Assembly: GCA_964464755.1 (NCBI GenBank)
Contig: CAYXGZ010000017.1
Span: 1-64,000 of the forward strand
Direction: 5' to 3'
DNA length: 64,000 bases
Source: CAYXGZ01 sp964464755
GTDB lineage: Bacteria; Planctomycetota; MHYJ01; JACPRB01
Shown one piece after another: positions 8,019 through 15,312 of this stretch (positions are counted from its first letter, which is position 1; each line of letters starts with the position of its first letter). A program made the translations under genes and the position numbers. The notes under the pieces were generated by a model. It was not told the DNA's origin. It was given only the letters and a program-made list of their open reading frames with translations, and searched no databases.

Positions 8019-8861
8019 GTGGGATTCCTCCTCGTCGCGGCGAGCGCCGCGTGCTTCGGGGCGCTGGCGATCCTCTACCGCGCGGCCCTGGCGGACGGGG
8101 CCGACGCGTGGACGATCCTCGCGCTGCGCTTCGCCGGGGCGGCGGTGCTGGTGGGGATCGTGGCCCGCGCGCGGCGCGCGCCCCGGCCCCGGGGCCGGAC
8201 GCTCGTCGCGCTCGCCCTGCTCGGCGGCGTGGGCTACGTCGGGCACTCGGTGCTCTACCTCGAGGCGGTGCAGCGGGCGCCCGCCGGGCTCGTGGCGCTG
8301 CTCTTCTACCTCTACCCCGTGCTCGTGACCCTGCTCGCGGCGGCGTTCCTGCGCGAGCCGCTGACGCGGGGGCGCGTGCTCTGCCTGCTGGGCGCGACGG
8401 CGGGGCTGCTGCTCGTCGCGGGGCCCGCGGGCTCGGCGTCGGCGGCGGGCATCGCGCTCTCGCTGGGCTGCGCGCTCGTGTACGGCGTCTACCTCGTGCT
8501 CTGCGGGAAGTACGCGAAGGAGGCGGGCGGCCTGGCCTCGACGGCCGTCGTGCTCGCGGCTGGCGCGCTGGTGTTCGCGTCGATCGCGCTGGTCCGGGGC
8601 CCGGTCTGGCCGGGCTCGGCGTCGGGCTGGATGGCCGTCGCGGCGATCGCGGTCGTCTGCACGGCGGCGGCGATCGGCCTGCTCTTCGCCGGGCTGGAGC
8701 GCATCGGGGCGGCCCGGGCCTCCGTCGCGGCGACGCTGGAACCGCTCGTGACGGTCGCGCTCGCGGCGGCCTTCCTCGGCGAGCGGCTCGGGCCGCTGCA
8801 GATCGCCGGGGGCGCGCTGATCGTGGCGTCGGTCGTGGCCCTCGCGAGGCTGGGTCGCTAG
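8019..8861 (+). CDS. DMT superfamily (EamA) permease
   Basis: Product of 280 residues made of about ten hydrophobic helices in two EamA repeats: FLLVAASAACFGALAILY opens the first and GIALSLGCALVYGVYLVL the second, each ending with a short charged loop and an AAAFLxEPL/AAFLGERLG motif typical of EamA carriers. It sits in the inner membrane and probably exports or imports a small organic solute. It diverges from egtD-senA-senB across 45 bp, so transport of hercynine, selenoneine or a precursor is possible, but that is only a context argument. The GTG start is fixed by the TAGGAT box ending 7 nt upstream and by the membrane helix beginning at residue 2. Confidence 0.85.
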   Translation: MGFLLVAASAACFGALAILYRAALADGADAWTILALRFAGAAVLVGIVARARRAPRPRGRTLVALALLGGVGYVGHSVLYLEAVQRAPAGLVALLFYLYPVLVTLLAAAFLREPLTRGRVLCLLGATAGLLLVAGPAGSASAAGIALSLGCALVYGVYLVLCGKYAKEAGGLASTAVVLAAGALVFASIALVRGPVWPGSASGWMAVAAIAVVCTAAAIGLLFAGLERIGAARASVAATLEPLVTVALAAAFLGERLGPLQIAGGALIVASVVALARLGR

Positions 8862-8864
8862 AAT
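8859..8864 (+). promoter_or_regulatory. Candidate -10 box (TAGAAT), leaderless GNAT start
   Basis: TAGAAT overlaps the permease stop codon and ends 8 nt before the ATG at 8873. No Shine-Dalgarno is present between them. Confidence 0.45.
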
Positions 8865-8872
8865 CCCCGCCC

Positions 8873-9430
8873 ATGGATCCCGTCGTCACGCCGCGGCTCG
8901 TCCTGCGGGACTTCGTCCAGGCGGACTGGAAGGCGGTCCACGAGTACGCCCAGGATCCGCAGGTCACGGCGATGATGGACTGGGGCCCGAACTCGGTCGA
9001 CCAGACGCTCGACTTCCTCAAGCGGACGATGGAGGAGAACGCGAGGCCCACGCGGAGGAAGTACGGGCTGGCGATCACGCTGACCGCGGAGGAGGGCCGC
9101 GTCATCGGCGGGGCGCGGATGGACTTCACGGCCGGGCCGCGCGAGGCGGACCTCGGCTACGTGCTGAACCGGGCGTACTGGGGGAGGGGCTACGCGACCG
9201 AGGCGGCGAGAGGGCTGCTCGAGCTCGGCTTCGGGAGGCTCGGCCTGCACCGGGCCTGGGCGACCTGCGACCCGCGAAACGCCGCGTCGGCCCGGGTCCT
9301 CGAGAAGATCGGCATGCGCCGCGAGGGGCACCTCCGCGAGAGCAAGCTCGTGAAGGGCGACTGGCAGGACTCGCTGGTCTACGCGATGCTGCACCGCGAG
9401 TGGAAGGGGCTGAAGGAGGCGGGCAAGTAG
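8873..9430 (+). CDS. GNAT N-acetyltransferase, RimJ/RimL type
   Basis: Product of 185 residues. It follows the RimJ/RimL acetyltransferase pattern: TPRLVLRDFVQADW near the start, GYVLNRAYWGRGYATEAARG as the acetyl-CoA pyrophosphate-binding loop, and NAASARVLEKIGMRREG with the conserved Asn and Lys-Ile-Gly-Met block, ending in DWQDSLVYAM. The family acetylates N-termini of ribosomal proteins or amino groups of small molecules; the substrate here cannot be read from sequence. It lies 11 bp after the permease but has its own apparent leaderless promoter. A related gene lies at 41.1-41.6 kb. Confidence 0.85.
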   Translation: MDPVVTPRLVLRDFVQADWKAVHEYAQDPQVTAMMDWGPNSVDQTLDFLKRTMEENARPTRRKYGLAITLTAEEGRVIGGARMDFTAGPREADLGYVLNRAYWGRGYATEAARGLLELGFGRLGLHRAWATCDPRNAASARVLEKIGMRREGHLRESKLVKGDWQDSLVYAMLHREWKGLKEAGK

Positions 9431-9434
9431 GCGG

Positions 9435-10241
9435 TCAGCGGGTCCGGTGGATGAGCCAGGCCGCCTGGAGGGCGTGGTCCCGCGAGGAGGTCGCGTTCTC
9501 CGTCGTCGTCGAGTGGGCGACCACGCCGCTGCGGGTCCTCGAGCGCCGCTCCCCGAGGCCGTACTTCGCGGGCCGGCGGTAGGGCGCGTCGTCGAAGTGC
9601 GCGCCCGGGAACGACTCCCTCAGGCGCTTGAGCACGGCGAGCAGCGAGCGCTCGCGCGTCGCCTCGGGCTTCCCGAGCGTGGCGCGGTAGTCGAAGTCGT
9701 TTTCGCGGACGATCCACGAGTCCTCGCCGATCAGCGCGATGAAGGACTCCTCGGACGTGCTGACGCGGAGCGTCTCGTCGTCGACGAGGTTCCGCGGGAC
9801 GCCCGGCGTGCCGAGGGCGTAGTACGTGGCGCCCGCCGCGACGGCGGGGTCGACGTCGGTGCGGGTCCTCAGCTCGCGGCGGTCGTGGACCTTGCCGAGC
9901 ACGATCGTGTCGACGCGGGGGGCCTCGACGCGCAGCGGCAGGGGCTTCGCCGCGACGAGGGCGAGGGGCGGCCCGAAGTCGACGCGCTGGATGCCGAGGG
10001 GGCAGAACGCCCGCAGCTCCTCGGGGGTCACGGAGACGCCGTCGAGGCCCCGGGCCCGGAGGCGGGCGAGGAGGCCCTCCTCGTCGGCGTCGGATTGCAC
10101 GTGGCCGACGGGGACGGGGAGGGTCGACTTCAGGATGCGGTCGGCGTCGGCGCGCGCGAGCCCGGCGGCCGCCTGGAGATCCTCGGCGGTGGCGCGGCCC
10201 CGGGCCGCGCGGGTGAGGTAGATCGTGCGCGGGGTCTTCAT
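9435..10241 (-). CDS. Hypothetical protein
   Basis: Product of 268 residues that I do not recognise. There is no signal peptide, membrane helix or cysteine pair. Residues 18-45 (TAEDLQAAAGLARADADRIL) look like a small helical domain. The centre contains strand-rich segments (VDTIVLGKVHDRRELRT, TYYALGTPGVPRNLVDDE), and the C-terminus is basic, with a serine/threonine patch. Start ATG at 10241, with AGGAG immediately before it. It converges with the GNAT gene (4 bp between stops) and diverges from the ureohydrolase gene. Confidence 0.65.
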   Translation of the reverse strand: MKTPRTIYLTRAARGRATAEDLQAAAGLARADADRILKSTLPVPVGHVQSDADEEGLLARLRARGLDGVSVTPEELRAFCPLGIQRVDFGPPLALVAAKPLPLRVEAPRVDTIVLGKVHDRRELRTRTDVDPAVAAGATYYALGTPGVPRNLVDDETLRVSTSEESFIALIGEDSWIVRENDFDYRATLGKPEATRERSLLAVLKRLRESFPGAHFDDAPYRRPAKYGLGERRSRTRSGVVAHSTTTENATSSRDHALQAAWLIHRTR

Positions 10242-10288
10242 GCTCCTGATACGCCCCGGCCGGGATTCCGTTACCGGGGCGCGCGCGA

Positions 10289-10294
10289 TATGCT
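10289..10294 (+). promoter_or_regulatory. Candidate -10 box (TATGCT) fixing the ureohydrolase start
   Basis: TATGCT ends 7 nt before the ATG at 10302. An upstream in-frame ATG (10290) lies inside this hexamer, so the downstream ATG is the likelier start. Confidence 0.5.
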
Positions 10295-10301
10295 CCACGC
10301 C

Positions 10302-11375
10302 ATGAGATTCGACCCCGACGCCGCCGCCCCGCCCGACAGCGGGATCTTCGGCCTGCCGACGCCCCCCGAGGAGGCCCGCTTCGTCGTCGTGCCCGTGCCC
10401 TTCGACGCGACGACGAGCTACCGCGACGGGACGCGGCACGGCCCGGCGGCCGTCGCCGAGGCGAGCCGGCAGGTGGACCTCTTCGACCTGGACTTCGGCC
10501 GGCCGTACGAGGCGGGGATCGCGATGCTGCCGGCGCGCGACTCCGCGGTTCGGATGGTGTCGCGCCTCAACCGCGAGGCGCGGAAGCTCGCGGAGCCGGT
10601 GATCCGCGTGGGCGGCGACGTGCGCGGGAACCGGAAACTCGAGCAGGCGCTGGCGCGGGTCAACGAGATCTCCGAGGAGGTCAACGGGATCGTCGAGGCG
10701 ACGGTCTCGGCGCTGCTGCAGGACGGGCGGATGCCGGTCGTGCTGGGCGGGGACCACTCGACGCCGTTCGGCTCGATCAAGGCGCACGCGAAGCGGCACC
10801 CGGGGCTCGGCGTGCTGCACGTGGACGCGCACGCGGACCTGCGCGAGGCCTACGAGGGCTTCGAGTGGAGCCACGCGAGCATCATGAACAACGTCGTGCG
10901 GCGGATCGGCGCGGCCGGCGGCGTGGCGCAGCTGGTCCAGGTCGGGATCCGCGACTTCGGCGAGGCGGAGTTCGAGGAGATCCGGCGCAAGCGCACGAAG
11001 GGCGAGACGAAGATCACGACGTACTTCGACGCGGACCTGCACCGGCTGAAGTTCAACGGCGAGGACTGGGCGGAGCTCTGCGACGAGGTCGTCGCGAACC
11101 TGCCGTCGAAGGTCTACGTGTCGGTGGACATCGACGGGCTGGAGCCGTCGCTGTGCCCGGACACGGGCACGCCGGTGCCGGGGGGGCTGAGCTTCAACGA
11201 GTTCCTGGAGCTGCTGCGGGCCCTGGTGCGGTCCAAGAAGACGATCGTCGGCTTCGATCTCAACGAGGTGGCCCCGAACCGGGCGACCCCGAAGGAGGAC
11301 TGGGGCGGCGACTGGAACGCCAACGTCGGCGCCCGGGTCCTCTACAAGCTGATCGGCGCCGCGGCCCGGCGCTGA
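10302..11375 (+). CDS. Ureohydrolase family protein (agmatinase/arginase-like)
   Basis: Product of 357 residues, longer than the ~300 usual for agmatinase. The binuclear manganese site is intact: GGDHS, DAHADLRE and SVDIDGLEPS, followed by GTPVPGG. The family cleaves guanidino groups to urea, converting agmatine to putrescine, arginine to ornithine or formiminoglutamate to glutamate. EP replaces the usual DP after the third motif. An extra segment around residues 60-110 distinguishes it from classic SpeB. A deoxyhypusine-synthase homologue at 55.8 kb would fit a polyamine role, but substrate specificity is not readable. The start is set by TATGCT upstream. Confidence 0.85.
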   Translation: MRFDPDAAAPPDSGIFGLPTPPEEARFVVVPVPFDATTSYRDGTRHGPAAVAEASRQVDLFDLDFGRPYEAGIAMLPARDSAVRMVSRLNREARKLAEPVIRVGGDVRGNRKLEQALARVNEISEEVNGIVEATVSALLQDGRMPVVLGGDHSTPFGSIKAHAKRHPGLGVLHVDAHADLREAYEGFEWSHASIMNNVVRRIGAAGGVAQLVQVGIRDFGEAEFEEIRRKRTKGETKITTYFDADLHRLKFNGEDWAELCDEVVANLPSKVYVSVDIDGLEPSLCPDTGTPVPGGLSFNEFLELLRALVRSKKTIVGFDLNEVAPNRATPKEDWGGDWNANVGARVLYKLIGAAARR

Positions 11376-11412
11376 ACGTCCGAGACCCTCAAGATTTCCC
11401 GGCGATTTCCTA

Positions 11413-11441
11413 TTGACACGTAGTGATATGATGTGATAGCT
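11413..11441 (+). promoter_or_regulatory. Sigma70-type promoter candidate
   Basis: A consensus TTGACA (11413-11418) is followed after 17 bp by ATAGCT (11436-11441). It lies in an unusually AT-rich 60-bp stretch before the ATG at 11451, so the transcript would begin within a few bases of the start codon. Confidence 0.5.
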
Positions 11442-11450
11442 ATTGAGTGT

Positions 11451-12821
11451 ATGAGAGACTACTTGACAGGGGCCGAACTCAGGAAGGCCCTGGGGATTTC
11501 GACCGCGACGTACTTCCGCTGGCTGCGCGAGAAACGGATCCGCGGGGTGCGGATCGGGCGCAACTGGCGCTTCCCCCCCGCCCTGGTGCGCGAGCTCCTG
11601 GCCGGGGAGGACGCGACGGCCGACCTTCGCAAGTCGGCGTCGGACTGGGCCAAGCTGTCGGGGGTGACCATGTCCAAGTCCCGGGAATCCGGCGAGGCGC
11701 TGCTCGAGTCCGTGCTCCACCACGCCGCGGCCTCGCGGGCCTCGCAGATCCACCTCGAGCCCGGCCCCGGCGGCCTGGCCGTCCGGCACCGGGTCGACGG
11801 GCTCCTCGGCCCCGCCGCGGGCCCCGTCCTCCCGCCCCGCGCCGAGGCCGCCTTCGTCCGCCTGCTCCGCGAGAAGGCCGGCGCCGCCGCCGCCCCGCCC
11901 GCCGGGCCCTGGAAGGGCCGCTTCGTCGCCGAGCTCTCCGGCCGCGCCGTCGACGTCTGCATCGCCGCCTGCCCCACCACCGCGGGCCCCTCGCTCACGC
12001 TCCAGGTCATCGACCCCGAGACCGCCGTCCACCCGCTCGACAAGCTCGGCTTCCCCCTCGGCCTCACGCTCGCCGTCCGCAAGGCCCTCTCGCGCCACGG
12101 CCTCTTCGTCGTCAACGGCCCCACCGGCTGCGGCAAGACGACGACGCTCTACTCGCTCGTGCGCGAGCTCGTCCGCCCCGAGCTCAAGGTGATGACCGCC
12201 GAGAACCCCGTCGAGCTCCGCCTCGAGGGCGTCCAGCAGGTGCAGATCTCCGCGCCGGACTTCGACTTCGCCGCCGCGATCGAGGCGATGATCCACGCGG
12301 ACGTCGACGTCGCGATGATCGCCGAGGTGCGCGACGCGAAGTCGCTGCAGCGGATGCTGCCCGTCGCCTCGGGCCGCAAGGTCCTCACGGTCCTCCACGC
12401 GCCCGACGCCGCGGCCGCCTACGCGCGGATCCTCGAGCTGGGCGGGGCGGAGTGCCGCTCGCTCGCGCTCGACAACGTCTCCGGCATCCTCGACCAGCGC
12501 CTCGCGCGCCGGGCCTGCCCGGACTGCACGACGCGGGAGCTGCCGAAGGACGACGACGCGCGGACCCTCGGGCTGCCGCGCCGCAAGGTCGCCGTCTCCA
12601 AGGGGTGCGCCGCGTGCCGGCAGACGGGCGTGAAGGGCAGCGCCGTGGTCGCGGGCCTCTTCACCGTGACGCCCGCCGTGCGCGCCGCCGTCGAGGCGGG
12701 CGGGGGGCTCGACGCGATCCGCGCCGCCGCGGGGCCCTCGCCCCTGCGCAAGGCCCTGGTCGAGCTCGTCCTCGAGGGGGAGATCGCCCCCGCCGAGGCG
12801 CGCCGCGTGCTCGGCGAGTAG
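11451..12821 (+). CDS. HTH domain fused to PilB/GspE-type secretion ATPase
   Basis: Product of 456 residues. Residues 4-55 form an excisionase/MerR-like HTH (LTGAELRKALGISTATYFRW, then RIGRNWRFP). The remainder is a PilB/GspE ATPase: GRASQIHLEP-type N2 segment at ~85, Walker A GPTGCGKTTTLYSL (~223), Walker B MIAEVRDAKS, His box TVLHAPDA, and a C-terminal zinc element (CPDC ... CAAC). The Asp box reads TAENPVE, with Asn where TxEDPxE has Asp. Such ATPases power type IV pilus assembly or type II secretion in the cytoplasm. No pilin, PilC or secretin gene adjoins it. The start is ATG 11451; a GTG at 11433 would fall within the promoter. Confidence 0.8.
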   Translation: MRDYLTGAELRKALGISTATYFRWLREKRIRGVRIGRNWRFPPALVRELLAGEDATADLRKSASDWAKLSGVTMSKSRESGEALLESVLHHAAASRASQIHLEPGPGGLAVRHRVDGLLGPAAGPVLPPRAEAAFVRLLREKAGAAAAPPAGPWKGRFVAELSGRAVDVCIAACPTTAGPSLTLQVIDPETAVHPLDKLGFPLGLTLAVRKALSRHGLFVVNGPTGCGKTTTLYSLVRELVRPELKVMTAENPVELRLEGVQQVQISAPDFDFAAAIEAMIHADVDVAMIAEVRDAKSLQRMLPVASGRKVLTVLHAPDAAAAYARILELGGAECRSLALDNVSGILDQRLARRACPDCTTRELPKDDDARTLGLPRRKVAVSKGCAACRQTGVKGSAVVAGLFTVTPAVRAAVEAGGGLDAIRAAAGPSPLRKALVELVLEGEIAPAEARRVLGE

Positions 12822-12831
12822 AGACGAAAGA

Positions 12832-12857
12832 GCCCCCGGGGCTCGCGCCCCGGGGGC
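12832..12857. terminator. Hairpin terminator between convergent genes
   Basis: A perfect 10-bp stem (12832-12841 with 12848-12857) with a 6-nt loop sits 10 bp after the ATPase stop and 14 bp from the convergent VWA gene's stop. No T-run follows on either strand, so it may act bidirectionally or only stabilise 3' ends. Confidence 0.6.
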
Positions 12858-12871
12858 CGGAGTGAACCGCC

Positions 12872-13996
12872 CTACTTCGCGTCCTCGAACTTGAAGGCCT
12901 TCTTCTCGGCCTGCTCGCGCACGGTCCGCCGGACCTGCTCGTCGAACGCGGAGTCCGCCGTCAGGTTGCGCTTCTTCATCTCCTCCATCGTCCAGGCGCG
13001 CTGCTTCTCGTAGACCGCCTTGACCTTGGCCTGGAGCGCCTCGCGGTCGGCCGTCATCTTCGCCACGTGCGCCTTGCGCTCCTCGACCGTCATCTTGCGC
13101 AGGGCCTCGGGCAGGTCCTCGTCCTTGACCGCCTCGAGCTTGAACTCCTTGTCGTTCTTGCAGGCGTCGACGAGGTCCCACGAGTCGTTGTTGTACGTCC
13201 CGTTGCACTTCTGCCAGGCGCGCTGGCCGAGGTTCGCCTCGCCGCCGTTGGCGCCGGAGTTCCTGTCCTGCTCCTGCTGCTTGGCCTGGCTCTCCTGGCC
13301 CTTCTTCCCGTACGGCAGGTACGTCGCGTTGATCTGCTCGTTGAAGGCCGCGAGCTCCTTGTCGAAGGGCGTCTCGATCGTCACGGCGCCGCCGCTGAGG
13401 TCGATGACCGCGTAGCGGCCGTCGGCCAGCGACGCGACCTCCTTCCACGTCGCGGCCTCGTCGGGGCCGGGCGTGCCGCAGTAGATCGCGTTGACCTGGA
13501 TCCCGTCCTTGATCGCCGCGGGCGCGGTCTGGTCGTACATCACCTCGGGCCGGCCCTGCTTGGCCGTCTCGTTGCCGACCATGAAGACGATCTTCAGCGC
13601 GTCCTTCTCCGGGCTCCAGGGCATGTCCTTGTGCGCGCGCTGGAGGGCCCAGCCCACCCACTCGTCGCCGCCCATGTCGGTCTGGAAGGTCATCAGGTTC
13701 TTGTAGACCTCGTCCAGGTCGTCGGTGAGCGGGAAGAGCTTCACCTCGGCCTCGCCCGAGCCGTAGCCGATGAGGCCGATGCGCAGGCGGGGCAGCGGGC
13801 GGGCCCGGGCCGTCTCGTTGACGATGGCCCAGACCTTCTGCTTCGCCGTGTCGATCACCGCCGACATGCTCCCCGAGCGGTCGATGGCGAAGACCAGGTC
13901 GATCGAGCGGCGCTTCGGCGCGACGGGCGCCTCCTGCGCGGGGGCCGCCGAGGCGGCCAGGACGACGAGCACGGACGCGGCCAGCAACTTGTTCAT
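12872..13996 (-). CDS. Secreted von Willebrand factor A domain protein
   Basis: Product of 374 residues with a clear signal peptide (MNKLLAASVLVVLAASAAPA, cleavage after AQ-A). A VWA domain occupies ~30-200: MIDAS motif DRSGSMS at ~40, the threonine-containing DMGGDEWVGWAL, and FMVGNETAKQG. The C-terminal 170 residues are polar and helical, with Gln/Asn-rich stretches (QESQAKQQEQDRNSGANGG) and paired cysteines near QKCNGT and VDACKN. VWA domains bind partners through a metal ion; the partner is unknown. AGGAA(G)-type ribosome site GGAGGA precedes the ATG. It is followed downstream by the shared hairpin terminator. Confidence 0.85.
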   Translation of the reverse strand: MNKLLAASVLVVLAASAAPAQEAPVAPKRRSIDLVFAIDRSGSMSAVIDTAKQKVWAIVNETARARPLPRLRIGLIGYGSGEAEVKLFPLTDDLDEVYKNLMTFQTDMGGDEWVGWALQRAHKDMPWSPEKDALKIVFMVGNETAKQGRPEVMYDQTAPAAIKDGIQVNAIYCGTPGPDEAATWKEVASLADGRYAVIDLSGGAVTIETPFDKELAAFNEQINATYLPYGKKGQESQAKQQEQDRNSGANGGEANLGQRAWQKCNGTYNNDSWDLVDACKNDKEFKLEAVKDEDLPEALRKMTVEERKAHVAKMTADREALQAKVKAVYEKQRAWTMEEMKKRNLTADSAFDEQVRRTVREQAEKKAFKFEDAK

Positions 13997-14068
13997 GGTC
14001 AGTTCCTCCGTGGCGGGGGGTAGCGCAAAGGCCGTGCCACGGGTCCCCCCGAGGGAGGGGGCCGGGAT

Positions 14069-14088
14069 CCGTATCGCCGGGGATACGG
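14069..14088. repeat. GTATC/GATAC inverted repeat upstream of the VWA gene
   Basis: CCGTATC and GATACGG flank a 6-nt centre. The core GTATCnCCGnGGATAC is closely matched by a second copy before the PLD gene (15228-15243), suggesting a shared operator or a repeated processing hairpin. Confidence 0.4.
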
Positions 14089-14095
14089 CCGCGGA

Positions 14096-15223
14096 TCAGA
14101 TCAGGGACTTCAGCAGCCAGCAGAACTCCTCGGCCACCTTCCGGGGCCAGGGCCGGCGCCGCCACTCCGGGCGCTTCACCTCGACCGACGCCGCGAAGTC
14201 GTCCTCGTACATCCGCGCCAGCCGCGCCCCGATGCCCGCGTCGAGCACCACCGCCGAGAGCTCGTAATTGTGGAAGAGGCTGAGGTGGTCGAGGTTCGCC
14301 GAGCCCACCATCGACCAGCCCTCGTCCACCAGCATCGTCTTCGAGTGCAGCACGCGCGCCGGGTACTCGTAGATCCGCACCCCGGCCTTCAGCAGGCCGT
14401 CGAAGGTCGAGCGGCTCGCGTGGTAGACCGGCGCCGCGTCCGTCTTCACGGAGAGGACGATCCGCACGTCCACCTTCCGCCGCGCGGCCCGCTTCAGGGC
14501 CAGGAGCAGCGGCAGCGAGGGGACAAAGTAGGCGTTGGCGATCCAGACCCGCTTCCGCGCGTTGCGGATCGCGTGGAGCATGTGCCGGGCGATGAGCCGG
14601 CGCTCCACGGCCCGGCCCGAGCCCATGACGGCGACGTCCACGCCCCCCGCGACGGCGGCGGCCCTCGGCGGCGGCCCCTTCGGGAAGAGCGCGTCGTCCT
14701 CCTCCTCCCGCCAGACCGCCGCGTAGATCGACACGAGGTCCGTCACCTCGGGGCCCTCGATCCGCAGGGCCGCGTCGCGCCAGTTGCCGCCCTCGGGGCT
14801 GTACTCGTCGGAGAGGTTGAGCCCGCCCAGGATCCCGACGCGGCCGTCCACCACGAGGAGCTTGCGGTGGTCGCGCTTCCTCCACGTGTACCAGCCCAGC
14901 GGCCGGAACGGCGTGACGAAGGCCCCGGCGGCCCGGAGGTCCTGGAAGATCGAGGTCGCCGAGTCGCGCGACCCGGCCGCGTCGTACATCACGCGCACCG
15001 TCACGCCCTCCTTCGCCTTGGCGGCCAGGGCCGCGGCGAAGCGCCGGCCCGTCGCGTCGCTGGCGAAGGTGTACATCTCGAGGAGCACGGAGTGGCGGGC
15101 CGAGGCGATCGCCTCGAGCATCGCGGGGTAGGCCTCGCGCCCGTCCTCGAGCAGCGCGACGGCGTTGCCGCCCGAGCAGAGCCCGGGCTCCAGCATCAGC
15201 GAGCGCGTGTCCTCGTGGGCCAT
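14096..15223 (-). CDS. cls: Cardiolipin synthase-like phospholipase D protein
   Basis: Product of 375 residues with two HKD catalytic motifs: HRKLLVVDGRVGILGGLN (~135) and HSKTMLVDEGWSMVGSANLD (~295). Cardiolipin synthases of this type join phosphatidylglycerol units at the membrane through a phosphohistidine intermediate. There are no N-terminal membrane helices, so it resembles ClsB/ClsC-type soluble or peripheral enzymes; a phospholipase or transphosphatidylase role remains possible. The C-terminus is basic (RPEWRRRPWPRK), suited to membrane-surface binding. A palindrome GTATCCCCGAGGATAC sits 4 bp before the ATG and contains a possible -10 (TATCCT on this strand). Confidence 0.85.
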   Translation of the reverse strand: MAHEDTRSLMLEPGLCSGGNAVALLEDGREAYPAMLEAIASARHSVLLEMYTFASDATGRRFAAALAAKAKEGVTVRVMYDAAGSRDSATSIFQDLRAAGAFVTPFRPLGWYTWRKRDHRKLLVVDGRVGILGGLNLSDEYSPEGGNWRDAALRIEGPEVTDLVSIYAAVWREEEDDALFPKGPPPRAAAVAGGVDVAVMGSGRAVERRLIARHMLHAIRNARKRVWIANAYFVPSLPLLLALKRAARRKVDVRIVLSVKTDAAPVYHASRSTFDGLLKAGVRIYEYPARVLHSKTMLVDEGWSMVGSANLDHLSLFHNYELSAVVLDAGIGARLARMYEDDFAASVEVKRPEWRRRPWPRKVAEEFCWLLKSLI

Positions 15224-15227
15224 CTTC

Positions 15228-15243
15228 GTATCCCCGAGGATAC
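15228..15243. repeat. GTATCC/GGATAC palindrome before the PLD gene
   Basis: GTATCCCCGAGGATAC (6-bp arms) lies 4 bp upstream of the PLD start. It is nearly identical to the element at 14069-14088. Confidence 0.45.
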
Positions 15244-15312
15244 AGGAACCGCTCCGGGGCGCGCCACGGCGCTGGCACGCGGATTGCGCCTCCCCCCGCG
15301 GAGGACCGATCC

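Noticed and set aside
5839..9129. Single long minus-strand protein joining SenA to upstream sequence
   Set aside because: Only the SenA part has family motifs; upstream is shadow sequence over egtD and the permease.
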